A stretch of 64,000 nucleotides of DNA from Silene latifolia. Taxonomy: Eukaryota; Streptophyta; Magnoliopsida; Caryophyllales; Caryophyllaceae. Of the stretch, positions 54,948-64,000 are shown in pieces (position 1 is the first letter of the stretch; each line of letters begins with the position of its first letter). Position numbers and translations under genes: made by a program. Location: the NCBI RefSeq assembly GCF_048544455.1, contig NC_133536.1, positions 26,476,152-26,540,151 of the forward strand, in the 5' to 3' direction. Under the pieces are notes generated by a model that made no database searches, was not told the DNA's origin, and saw nothing but the letters and a program-made list of their open reading frames with translations.

Positions 54948-55340
54948 GATGATCTTGTCAAAATTCTCTGATTATTCCGCGAAGTCATCTGGAGGCTGTT
55001 ACATCAAAAGTTCTCATCATTCATAATGACCATGTATGCTCCTTGCTCTCTACTTAGCATTTACATTCAATGGGGACATCAAAAGAAATGGTCTCTTCGT
55101 TGGTTGTTCAGATCGATTTTTGGGGGCCTATCCAAGATTATGTAAAGGTATGTAGGAAGTTTTGTGTGAATCCGTGTTAGTAAAGATATAGTTTTGTCGT
55201 GTTCAATTACAGGGTGGACAAAACATACATTGAGCTACTTCACTTCTCAGATTCTTATGCTTATGGTCAACTTTTATAAGATGTACTTTTGGCAGCCATG
55301 GAATATGATGTGTACTCTACGTTCGAGTAATGTTTAGTAT
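54948..55340 (+). other. Presumed 3' UTR and downstream region of GOS11
   Basis: Non-coding sequence after the stop at 54945-54947. No canonical AATAAA is seen close by. A possible donor-like AAAG-GTATGTAGG at about 55147 could mark a 3' UTR intron, but this is not supported further. Confidence 0.35.
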
Positions 55341-56213
55341 GGTTAATTATCTGCGTCGTCCAGTTGGATTGTTTTCCTTAGTTATTGGCAAAAACTCAGG
55401 TAAGACCGCCTTGTGTTTGGATGGATACTTTTTTCCAAGTTCAACAATGTCGGCTACTACAGAGTAATAGAGTATTCGATAGCTCTTTGAATTACAAAAT
55501 GGATCTTGTTCATCCCATTTACCAATAGGAATATCATGCAATTGTGTTGGAAGGCAATTTTTTTTCTGTATCGGAGAGATTGTAATTTTCCTGATAGATG
55601 GAAGCAGAGGGATGGTTCCAGTTTCCTTTGTCTCTATTTTGCTAACTAAACAAAGGAAACCGTATTTCTCCATTCCCGTAAAAGTCTTCGTTACAAAGGG
55701 TAGGTGGCCGAGTAGTGGAGTTCTGTAACTGCGAGAGTAAGTTTGAAATAAATCATGCAGATTGCGTAGGAAACTTGAACGAATAAAACTTGTCGTTGCA
55801 ATTTGAGTGGGGTCTACAGACTACAGTTGAAGAGAAGAATGGAGATTTGACATTGTCTCTCAATAAGGTTTGTGTTTCAACAATGTTGATTCCTTATCGT
55901 CTCTCAGATACAAGATTGGTTACGACGTCTTTTTCAACTATTGCTCATCTGTTGGTAAAATATTGATGAGACGGTTTTACGGTAAAACGTACTCCGTAAT
56001 AGTTTTATGATATGATCTTAGATGCCTAGATGAGTTTATCGATTGACTCATGAGTTGTAGCTAGTGGTTGAGCAAAATGCGACATAAAGCTACGTTAGTA
56101 TGAGGGAAATTTGTAATAATTATTGTTTTTTGTTAATAATAACGATAATATATTCTTATTATTGCTTACTCACTAGCTCCAAAACATCACAATCTATTGT
56201 CAAAAAAAAGGAC
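55341..56213. other. Intergenic stretch downstream of GOS11
   Basis: No recognisable gene or repeat; short ORFs on both strands have no family features. Confidence 0.5.
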
Positions 56214-56720
56214 ATGCTATTTGCAACACGCATATTACTAAATTCCGCACACTTTTTTCGACTTTTTCCAACTTTACCCCTCTCATTTTTACCCACAAAT
56301 AACCCTAAAAGAGAGAGAAGAGGCCAACTAAGACAACCACCCGTTGCTCCACTACACGACCAACGCCAGATTAAGGGGATGGTCGACAACGTCGGCGGGT
56401 TGACGACAACGGTAGGTCGATGGCGACGACATAGGGTTGGATGGACGGCGACGACATAGGGTTGGATGGACGACGTTAGAGAGTGAATGAGAGGGGAGGG
56501 TGTTGGGTCGACGATGGGCTTGGATGGGATGGAATTGACGGCGAGGGATGCAGGCGGTGAAAGTCGGTGGAGGGTGGTCGGGGTTGTGGGAGGGGGATGA
56601 TAGGCAAGGGGTGTTGTGGGTTGGGAATTGTGGCTTTTTTTTTTAATTAAGGGTGGTGATGGAAAATTAAAGAAAAATGGGTGAGATTTAGTAAAATCGT
56701 GTGTTGGATTTAGCAATTAC
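56214..56720. mobile_element. Candidate small inverted-repeat element with a GC-rich core
   Basis: TGCTATTTGCAACACGCATA at 56216 is matched in inverted form near 56690-56718 (GTGTGTTGGATTTAGCAATT), and TTACTAAATTCCGCACAC pairs with GTGAGATTTAGTAAAAT. The core (56380-56600) is GC-rich (GACGACATAGGGTTGGATGG repeated) and unlike the surroundings. A 185-aa frame on the minus strand is Pro/Thr-rich low complexity. It may be a Mutator-like or Pack-type element; no target duplication was confirmed. Confidence 0.4.
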
Positions 56721-57590
56721 GAAAAAAAAACAATCGAATGGATTCACATATATACCAAGATTTAAAAGATACTCTCTCACATCCAAACCAAATGTAACAC
56801 TTGCTTTTTGCCACTATTCATGGTCATAGGGAATCTTTGATATTATATTCTTAATCTATAAGACAAAATATAGTCATGTTATATCGTGTTTAATTTATCG
56901 TCTTGAATGCTATAAGAATATCAAATTTTTATAATTTTTAATAATGTGTAACTAAAAATATTCACGTTGCAAAACATGCCCCGGCAAGTGTGATAAAACA
57001 ACTCCTACCTTTGGTTTTGATGAGAGGAAGTATGTAGTAGAGAGTATTGCGCGCCTACAATTGGAAATAGATCATCTCTATTTTCTTTCTCTCCATTTAC
57101 TCTCACAATCTCTTTAAAAAATAATTTTCCCTTCCACCCTCATTTTCCATTATTTTTATGCGTAAATTTAGAACCGTTAGATATTGTCAAAATGCGATCC
57201 GGACCATTGATAGGAACTTGTCTCTCCATTTCTGTTTAGGAAATGGAGAGAAAATGGACTCTCTATAGTTCTACTAGACATTCTATTACTCGCTTTGTCC
57301 CATTCATTTGTTTACATTTGTTTTTGCCACAGAAACTTAAAAAAGAGTAGGAGACCATTTGTGGTTGTAGTTATGCATGATAAGTGTATTATAACGTAAT
57401 TGGGATAATCAAATTACCCATAAAAATAATCTCAATATAGAAAAATAAATGAATGAATAAGAACCTAAAATGAAATAGATAAATGGATGACCATGTTTAG
57501 AATGTAAATGTCCCTAAAAGTAACATTCTTGTTTAGAAATTAGAACTTAGATTGATTGCTCTTTTTTACATGTCTATAGTAGATCAATTG
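56721..57590. other. Intergenic AT-rich stretch
   Basis: No gene. A TACTCGCTTTGTCCCATTCA near 57290 resembles one end of a Stowaway MITE, but no matching end was found. Confidence 0.45.
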
Positions 57591-57593
57591 GTC

Positions 57594-57781
57594 TCCCTTG
57601 TGACGGGTTACCATTTGTGGCGGATATTTTGTGAGTTAAAATGATAACAAAATGGGTTAGTGGAGAAAGGGGACCACATGAATAGTGTTGCAGAGAGAAA
57701 AAAAGTGGGTATTTCGTAAGGTAAAATGGTATCCGTCACTCAAGAGTGACGGATATGTGCCGTCACAAATGAGATTTTGTG
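57594..57781. mobile_element. MITE, second copy of the 9605-9797 family
   Basis: Same start (TTGGTCTCCCTTGTGACGG), internal GTGACGG palindrome and end (CCGTCACAAATGAGA) as the copy nested at 9605-9797, with few differences. Confidence 0.75.
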
Positions 57782-58050
57782 ATAGTAGATATATTTTGAC
57801 TCAAATTGCTCTCATATTAGCGTACTTCTAAAGACTATGATCATGCAAATTTGACAAAGAAATCTTATAAAGTGGATTTGGGGGTCCAATATCATGTCAT
57901 AAATCAAAACTATAGAAAAAAAAGCAAAAAGAAAAAAAAAATCAGGAACAAAAGGGTGTTCTTAGTCAATAATTAGGGTCAATAATTATTCATTTTCATT
58001 TTGAGATATATTACTCAATAATTTTATATGAAATATTTCTATTTATGATA

Positions 58051-58260
58051 CTCCCTCTCAGTCACTATAATGTTCCCACTTTCCTGAAACGGATTATTCA
58101 GCTAATGTTCCCATTTCCTTTTTTGGTAACTTTTACTCTTATTTTATTCATTCCTCTAGGCTATCACCAACCCCACCCAACTCTTTTACTCCTATTTTAA
58201 TACTTTTCCTTAAGTATTGTGTCCATATCAAATGAGAATAATATAGTGACCGAGAGGGAG
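58051..58260. mobile_element. Stowaway MITE
   Basis: Termini CTCCCTCTCAGTCACTATAA and TATAGTGACCGAGAGGGAG, flanked by TA, 210 bp. Confidence 0.9.
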
Positions 58261-58424
58261 TAGTTTTTTTGTGGTCACCTTCCATATACACGTGAGGATA
58301 TGTTTTTGTGTGGTTTAAATTCACTCATTTTTTTTAAATTAATGTCAAAAGTAATAGATAATCATTGAACTGAACGGATGGAATATGAATTATTACACAC
58401 ATAGGAAACAATCACCAATTCTTA

Positions 58425-58600
58425 TTTCAGACCAAGGTATCCGTCTTATTAATAAGACGGATACCATATTCTCTCACAAAATACCCATTTAGGGTGAGTG
58501 GAGAAGCACATGGGGGGTCCCACCTTTGTCCCCTCTACCCATTTCCTCTCACACAACAACCCGTCTTAAAATCCGACCCGTTTTAAGCAAGACTTACTCG
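58425..58600. mobile_element. MITE-like remnant related to the TTGTGACGG family
   Basis: The palindrome GTATCCGTCTTATTAATAAG continues into ACGGATACC. CTCACAAAATACCCATTT, GGGTGAGTGGAGAAGCACAT and CCCGTCTTAAAATCCGACCC follow, the same style and order as the MITEs at 9605 and 57594 read in reverse. Ends are not sharply defined. Confidence 0.45.
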
Positions 58601-59203
58601 GAAACAATAAGTGCACGATCCTACGACATTTATATGCCTAGTACTACATTCAACCAAACTGTCTATTATGGTGTTTCCTAACTTTAATATGTCCAAAATG
58701 AGCCATCTTATCAAAGTTGCTCTTTGTATAGTGAGCATCATGTTCAATGTTTATAGTTTACTCATTTATTCTCACCCATTTCATGTTTTCTATCATACAA
58801 CTAGACTCGTAAATTATTGACTAGACTAAAAACCTACTAAATTGTATGCCTAAGGTATTTTGGACTAAAAACATCAAATTTCATGTCGCAATCAATGTTG
58901 TTATTAATGTTATTAGGATCAGGATCCTATTTTACATCGGGACTAAAACCTGCAAAAATGTCGCAACATTAACATCCTACTAACTTCCATAAAATTCACC
59001 CACAAATTAATGCAATCTAAACTTAGGCCCTTTTGGACTTAAAGTTACCGGTTTAAGTTCAGTTTAAATCCTATAAATTCAATTTAGAAAAGTTAAGATC
59101 CTATAAATTCAGTTTAATTCAAATTTTATAAGTTCTAAAAAGTTCAGGTCCTATACATTCAGTTCAGATTTTATAAGTTCAGTTTAGAAAAGAATAGGAT
59201 CTT
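58601..59203. other. Intergenic stretch with degenerate TTCAGTTTA repeats
   Basis: Around 59050-59200 the words AAGTTCAGTTTA, CCTATAAATTCAGTTTA and TTATAAGTTCAGTTTAGAAA recur as a decayed short tandem repeat. No gene. Confidence 0.5.
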
Positions 59204-59210
59204 AATTTTT

Positions 59211-60500
59211 ACGGAAACTTCCCAGGATGCCGCTTAATTTTGTCAAATTTTCCATGGTACATCTAATTTTAAGAATCTGACTATCGTACCCTTGAGATTC
59301 CATTTTTGTGTCCGTGGTACCCCATAATGTAATTAAGGGTCGTTAACGAAACGTTAAATTTTGATGGCATAGCAATAATTATCAATTAAAAATTAAGAAT
59401 AAATATAAAAAAAAATTAAAATTTGTACAATTCCCTAATACCCTTGTGCTTTATACATTTTCTCAAGATATCCCAACATGTAACAATTTTTCCATGCTAC
59501 TAATTTCTCACTATACTCATGATTTAAGCAATGCAATAGCTTAATAAGGGGGTCATTTTGCTATCATTCTAGGTGTCATCTTAATTTACTCTTACTCAAC
59601 ATCAACATGTATATAACCAATGCTACTTTTATGTTAAAATACAAGAGTTTAGACAAAATATTCATCTTTACTTTCATGTCATCATTAACTTTATTAGAAC
59701 ATGTGCATTGATGAGATTTTAGTGACCCAAATGCACCCTCTCTACTCCTTTGAGGAGGCCCATGAATGCATGTAGGTTCCCATTACATGGGGAGCCCCTA
59801 ATATTAGGGAGGGTTCCCAAATATAAAAAAATACCATCTTTTTCACTATACCCATTAATACCTAATAAAATAATATTGTTATAAGAGAGAAAATATGTGG
59901 TGAGACATAGAAATGTAGAAAGGAGAAATTGTTGGGGAACCCCATTGATACAAGAGACGATTATAAAATGGGGAGGGTAGTGTGAAAAGTTAGTGGAAAG
60001 TGAGGTGGAAAAGAGAGAGAAGGTTTGGGTTACCCCATTGATGCAAATGCTCTTACTCAAATCTTTCTTTTAGCTAACATAGTCATGTTGGAGATTTGCC
60101 GAACTTTTTCTACCGAGTTAACATAGCCTAGTAAGCCATGATTTATTTTCCATATAAACTCTTCTTAAATCAATAGCCTTGTTTTTTTTTTGGGTGGTGA
60201 GTTATAATGGCAGTACATGGTGCTTCTTTTGTTGTAATTTAGGGATATTTGAAAGAAATTGTATAAAGCACAGGGGGTACCATCATAAGAAATGTTAAAA
60301 CTTTTATTGTTATTTCATATTTATTATTAAATTTGAAGTACTAATTATTGCCACGCCATTAAAATTTAACATTCTATTAACGATCGTTACATTAAGGGGT
60401 ACCATGGACACAACAACGGAACTTCAAAAATAGCACAAGTAAATTTTTAAAAGTAGGGTTACCATAAAAAAAATTGAGAGATGCCATGAAAAATTTCAGT
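59211..60500. mobile_element. Mutator-like fold-back element
   Basis: Long inverted ends: ACGGAAACTT...CATGGTA... on the left (59211-59470) and ...TACCATGG...AAATTTCAGT on the right (60236-60500), with inner blocks TGTGTCCGTGGTACCCC versus GGGGTACCATGGACACAA. AATTTTT flanks both ends (59204-59210, 60501-60507). A MITE is nested in the middle. No transposase. In style it is a relative of 9056-10121, which also has TACATGGTACC-type arms. Confidence 0.68.
59695..60055. mobile_element. MITE nested in the fold-back element
   Basis: Left end TTAGAACATGTGCATTGATG and right end CATTGATGCAAATGCTCTTA are inverted with few mismatches. Internal blocks (GGTTCCCATTACATGGGGAG and GGGGAACCCCATTGATAC) also fold. 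About 360 bp. Confidence 0.65.
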
Positions 60501-60507
60501 AATTTTT

Positions 60508-62539
60508 AAATTGAAAGTTGTTGAACTTTGTCCGCACCTCTATTTTTGCCTTCTATATGGAAGTATTTATTGAGTTCGACATTGTTTTTATGTCAATGAC
60601 GATCATAAAAGTGGTAAACTAATTACAAGTAGTAGAAAGCAAAGTGTGCATCTTACTATAAGGCATGAAACTATTTACAAGGTCGAGGAGAGTAGATGTG
60701 AGTTACCTAAGCTAGTAAAGTCATGAAAAATAATACTATATGTAAAACATTAATACTCATTATTGATCATCTGGTTATTATATTCACCTTTGTAGCTTTC
60801 CTGGGAGTATGTTGTAACACTATTTGTCGGCCAAGGGTAAGCTTATTGGTTGTTGCATTGCATGGAGTATTGGAGTCCATGATATGTTGGGCAGCATCAA
60901 TCAAGCTAAGATGTGAAGGACACACACAAATTAGTGAATTACAGCTTTACGTGAACATGTTAAGCCAACTTTGTCTTGTTGATTTGATTACTTGATTTAT
61001 ATTTATAGCAATTGTATTTGTATGTCTCCCATTTCTTTTCATACGTTCCACAAACTTGCATTGTTTCCTCTATCAGTATCACCATCAATTTCTGACTAGC
61101 TTGCTTCAACTTTGTTTTTATTGGCTCCTATATACTTTCTTCATTTTCATTTTAAAGTTGAAATCCACTAATCATTTTGACTTTTTACATTTCATCACAT
61201 AAAGGTTAATTACCGTCATAATAAAATCATGAATTATAAAAGTTGGAGTTGTTTGGTTACCACAATGCCACATCTTTATAAATTCTCAAAGAATGTATGT
61301 ATTTCTACAAAAATGCAACTAGTTGTTTAGTACGTATCCGAATTCCTATGAAATGAGTTTTCGCATTGTCAACCAAATAAATTTTGAAAATCCCATGAAT
61401 TAGGCGACTTTTGTTAAATAAAGAAGCGGGCTGTTCCATGGAAACACGAGAAAGTGTGATGCAATCCGTTTAAGAAATGGAAGGTGTATTGTCTCATGAA
61501 GTTATGGTTCGTGTATAGTTGAGTTTAGTTAGCTTACTCCCACGCTCTAGGCATGTATCATGGAGTGTTGGGAATGGAATATAAGTTGGAAAATAAAGAT
61601 AAGACGGTGAAATCATTATACACTCCATAAAAACATCTCCAACTATGAAAAATGCTAAAGCTATCCGGAGATGAGTCGTCAACACTCAACATGTTTCTTC
61701 AACCATGAAAAATGACCTTTGACGGAGTCGTTTGGCACCTTGATGTCGACTCATCACATCAATGAATTGAGGAGCATGGGAGGAAAAACAAGAATTATGT
61801 TAAATTTTTGTAATTCTACTACAATTTAAAAAAATCTAACTAATTGTATTAAAAATATCGAAATAAAAATATTTTTTGGTAAATAAAAGTGTAATAAAAA
61901 GTTATGAGAAAAACATCTATGCACTAGACCGTATTTAAACTGATTCGTTGAACTCGAAGAGTATTTTAACCTAATTTTAAACCTGATCTCCTGATTAATT
62001 CGGCAAGTCTAATATCTTGCTATATGTGAAGTTGTGTTCAATTTTTTTTTGAGAAGAAGTTGTGTTCAATTATATAACCTTCACAACAAAGGATTAACTT
62101 TTTTTTGACAACGGTAAAGACAAAGGAATTACATACGTGAGTTCAACAAGGAATTAACTCTGTATTCAAATCTATTGAACGAAACAATTTTTACATGTTA
62201 AAAATAGAAGAGAGGGAACCATTTCCAAAATACAAGATAAAAACATGTAATTACAAGCATAATTTCAATAGTATTTTGCGCATCAAAATCTTGAAAGGAA
62301 TCGTAGCATAGTCAAAACAAAGTGAATCGTACCATGTTATGCCTCAAATGATAGACAAGAAAGAAAGGACAGTAATTCAAATCCAATTTTTTTTTGGTAC
62401 GCTTGTCAAATTGAAATTGAAATGCAAAAATTAAGGAACGGAGACATAGTTTAACTCGAAAGTGACAATCGATAATAAGTGAGAACCTACTATCTACCAA
62501 TCTACTATGCATATGAATGTTTTAGGTCATGTCGGAATT
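60508..62539. other. Intergenic AT-rich stretch
   Basis: About 2 kb without a recognised gene or complete repeat, apart from the doubtful ORF at 60723. Confidence 0.5.
60723..60995 (+). CDS. Doubtful small ORF, possible membrane protein or exon fragment
   Basis: 90 codons from ATG. The first half is hydrophobic (TLILIIDHLVIIFTFVAFLG) with Cys pairs (GVCCNTICRP) and a second hydrophobic stretch, SLLVVALHGVLESMICWAAS. I do not recognise the family. No conserved neighbour, intron or promoter supports it; composition is somewhat more complex than other ORFs in this intergenic region. Confidence 0.2.
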   Translation: MKNNTICKTLILIIDHLVIIFTFVAFLGVCCNTICRPRVSLLVVALHGVLESMICWAASIKLRCEGHTQISELQLYVNMLSQLCLVDLIT

Positions 62540-62554
62540 TATTTTCATTAATGT

Positions 62555-62672
62555 CTTAGTTTAGTGGTTAAGACGGAGGTATTGTGGACAATAGGTCTCA
62601 AGTTTGAATCCTCCCTCCCATCTATTATAATGCGACTAAGTGCACGCTTCGTTACACCAAAAAAAAAATAAT
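62555..62672 (+). mobile_element. tRNA-derived SINE-like sequence
   Basis: A-box-like TAGTTTAGTGGTTAAGA (62559) and B-box-like CAAGTTTGAATCC (about 62600) are spaced like an RNA polymerase III promoter, followed by non-tRNA sequence (ATTATAATGCGACTAAGTGC) and an A-rich tail at 62659. It could not fold as a functional tRNA. Target duplications are unclear. Confidence 0.6.
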
Positions 62673-62862
62673 AATTAAATTATCGTTAATCTATCTTAGT
62701 GGAGGGATATTAGAAGGAATAGACTAGTGGCAAAGATGAAGACAGAAATCTCTTATAATGTGAAGCTAGATTTAATTTATTTACTCTCGGTATTTTATTT
62801 TTATTTTTGTAATGATCATCGACATAAAATATGTTAAGCTAAACAAGATCAGAAATCACTCT

Positions 62863-62890
62863 TATTTATTTATTTATTTATTTATTTAAT
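62863..62890. repeat. (TTTA)n microsatellite
   Basis: About seven TTTA units. Confidence 0.85.
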
Positions 62891-62966
62891 AGTATTATGT
62901 AATTACTCATTTACGATCCGACCTATTTAATTATTTCTGTCAAGAATTTAACCCGACTTCTTAATA

Positions 62967-63231
62967 CTCCCTCCTATTCCGAATAAATGTCCCATTTGCC
63001 ATTTCGGCCTATTCACATAACTGTCCCATTTGCCATATTTGGACATGTTTTTTTACTTTCCTACCCTTAGCTCTTTTCTTTATTTACCACCCCTAAACCA
63101 TAATATTCAATACTTTTCATTATTTAACTCCTATATTCTTACCCCTATACAATACTTTTCATTATTTTAACTTCATTCCTTAATTTTCGTGTCATTGTCC
63201 AAATAGGACAGTTACTCGGAATAGGAGGGAG
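62967..63231. mobile_element. Stowaway MITE
   Basis: Termini CTCCCTCCTATTCCGA and TCGGAATAGGAGGGAG, flanked by TA (62965-62966, 63232-63233), 265 bp, AT-rich interior. Confidence 0.93.
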
Positions 63232-63233
63232 TA

Positions 63234-64000
63234 GTTTTTTTTTTCAAGATCCACCCACCCCTACGAGTCTACAATATATTTCTGGACATTATTTTGTCAA
63301 GGTGTACAAAGAATTAAATAATTTTTCTTAATTGTACTTGTGGTTTTCTCCAACATACGTATCTTATACGGAGTATAATTATTGTACCATATGTCATGAT
63401 ATGTGCATTGTTCATGTAAATCATGGCCCTCTTCCTATCAAAATGGAAACTCACCTAACGTTTAAAGCGACTAAATTAATGATTTGATAATAATAGCGTT
63501 AAATGTATGTCATTTAGAATGACAAAATGCCAGAGTACAATTGAATCAGATTGATAAGTAAAAGTTTTGCAGGCTGACCCGTTGAGCCGAAATGTCAAAA
63601 CGTCGTGTTTGGCCAAAAAATTATCGAGCCTGCGTTTGGACCATGCTAGATCGTACTAACTCGGTGGCGACATTACAACTTCCGCCCTTAGACCATTGAT
63701 TCGTAGTCCAGTCCCTCCGTATTTGCCAATACCTTCAACTCTTGAAAGCTCAATATCCACCGGAAAATATTAGTAGTTGCATGATTAAAAGCTTCCCAGA
63801 ACAACAAAGCAAATGCCTATTGCCTTGGGTCAACTTCACTCATATTGAGTACTTTTGCCCTAGGAAAAAAAATTAAAGAGTAAGTACATCCGATGTATGT
63901 TCCTTTTTCTCATTATAAAAGGCCCTTTAAAATACTCGTACTTGATGATTTGGTTTTAAAATAAAAATACTAAATCAACCTAAATATAGTAATTTTCGCG
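63234..64000. other. Intergenic stretch to the window end
   Basis: No gene, RNA or repeat recognised. Confidence 0.5.

Noticed and set aside
56159..56716. 185-aa Pro/Thr-rich ORF
   Set aside because: Low complexity, spans the ends of an inverted-repeat element, no recognisable domain.
62555..62630. Functional tRNA gene
   Set aside because: Boxes A and B are present, but the cloverleaf arms do not pair convincingly and an A-rich tail follows, so SINE is preferred.

Overview
This is nuclear DNA of a flowering plant, most likely a eudicot. The evidence is a five-exon plant Golgi SNARE gene with GT-AG introns, Athila-type and Tekay-type Ty3/gypsy retrotransposons, Stowaway and Tourist MITEs, a TRIM, Helitron ends and AT-rich intergenic DNA. 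The retroelement style suggests Caryophyllales, but that is a tentative impression. I see no bacterial, organellar or CRISPR signal.

Layout. 1-5.4 kb: two fold-back-like elements. Their arms carry 21-bp tandem repeats, G/C-rich GGTGG blocks and a microsatellite centre; a TRIM sits in one arm and is partly duplicated. 5.4-10.2 kb: tandem AT-rich, Helitron-related repeats, a short Helitron, and a Mutator-like fold-back element holding a Stowaway MITE that holds another MITE. 11.07-12.66 kb: a hAT-like element that received an 843-bp retroposon with a perfect 17-bp target duplication. 13.4-37.1 kb: Athila-like element A (minus strand), split inside its reverse transcriptase by an Ogre/Tat-like solo LTR (C), which is itself split by a Tekay-like chromovirus (D). 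All three levels have perfect 5-bp target duplications (TTATT, GAAAG, GATCC). 37.9-54.9 kb: the only recognisable host gene, a GOS11/GOSR1 Qb-SNARE. Its first intron is 14.7 kb because it contains a complete 12.8-kb Athila-like element B (TSD CTGGT, minus strand) and a Stowaway MITE ending 36 bp before exon 2. 55-64 kb: intergenic DNA with MITEs, a second Mutator-like fold-back element, a SINE-like sequence and no convincing gene.

Four signals deserve attention. (1) Each LTR-retrotransposon family carries its own short GC-rich palindrome in pairs. In Athila A and B these occupy the same three places: LTR, PR-RT junction and INT-env spacer. (2) Both Athila families carry an array of hairpins downstream of the env-like gene, with a fixed CCC-GAAA-GGG apex on the RNA strand and outer stems that change by compensation. 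(3) Many frame breaks and LTR differences lie at CAG/CTG triplets, as expected for systematic base-calling error at methylated CHG sites, so some 'dead' elements may be less decayed than they look. (4) The fold-back elements resemble Drosophila FB elements in having arms built of tandem repeats.
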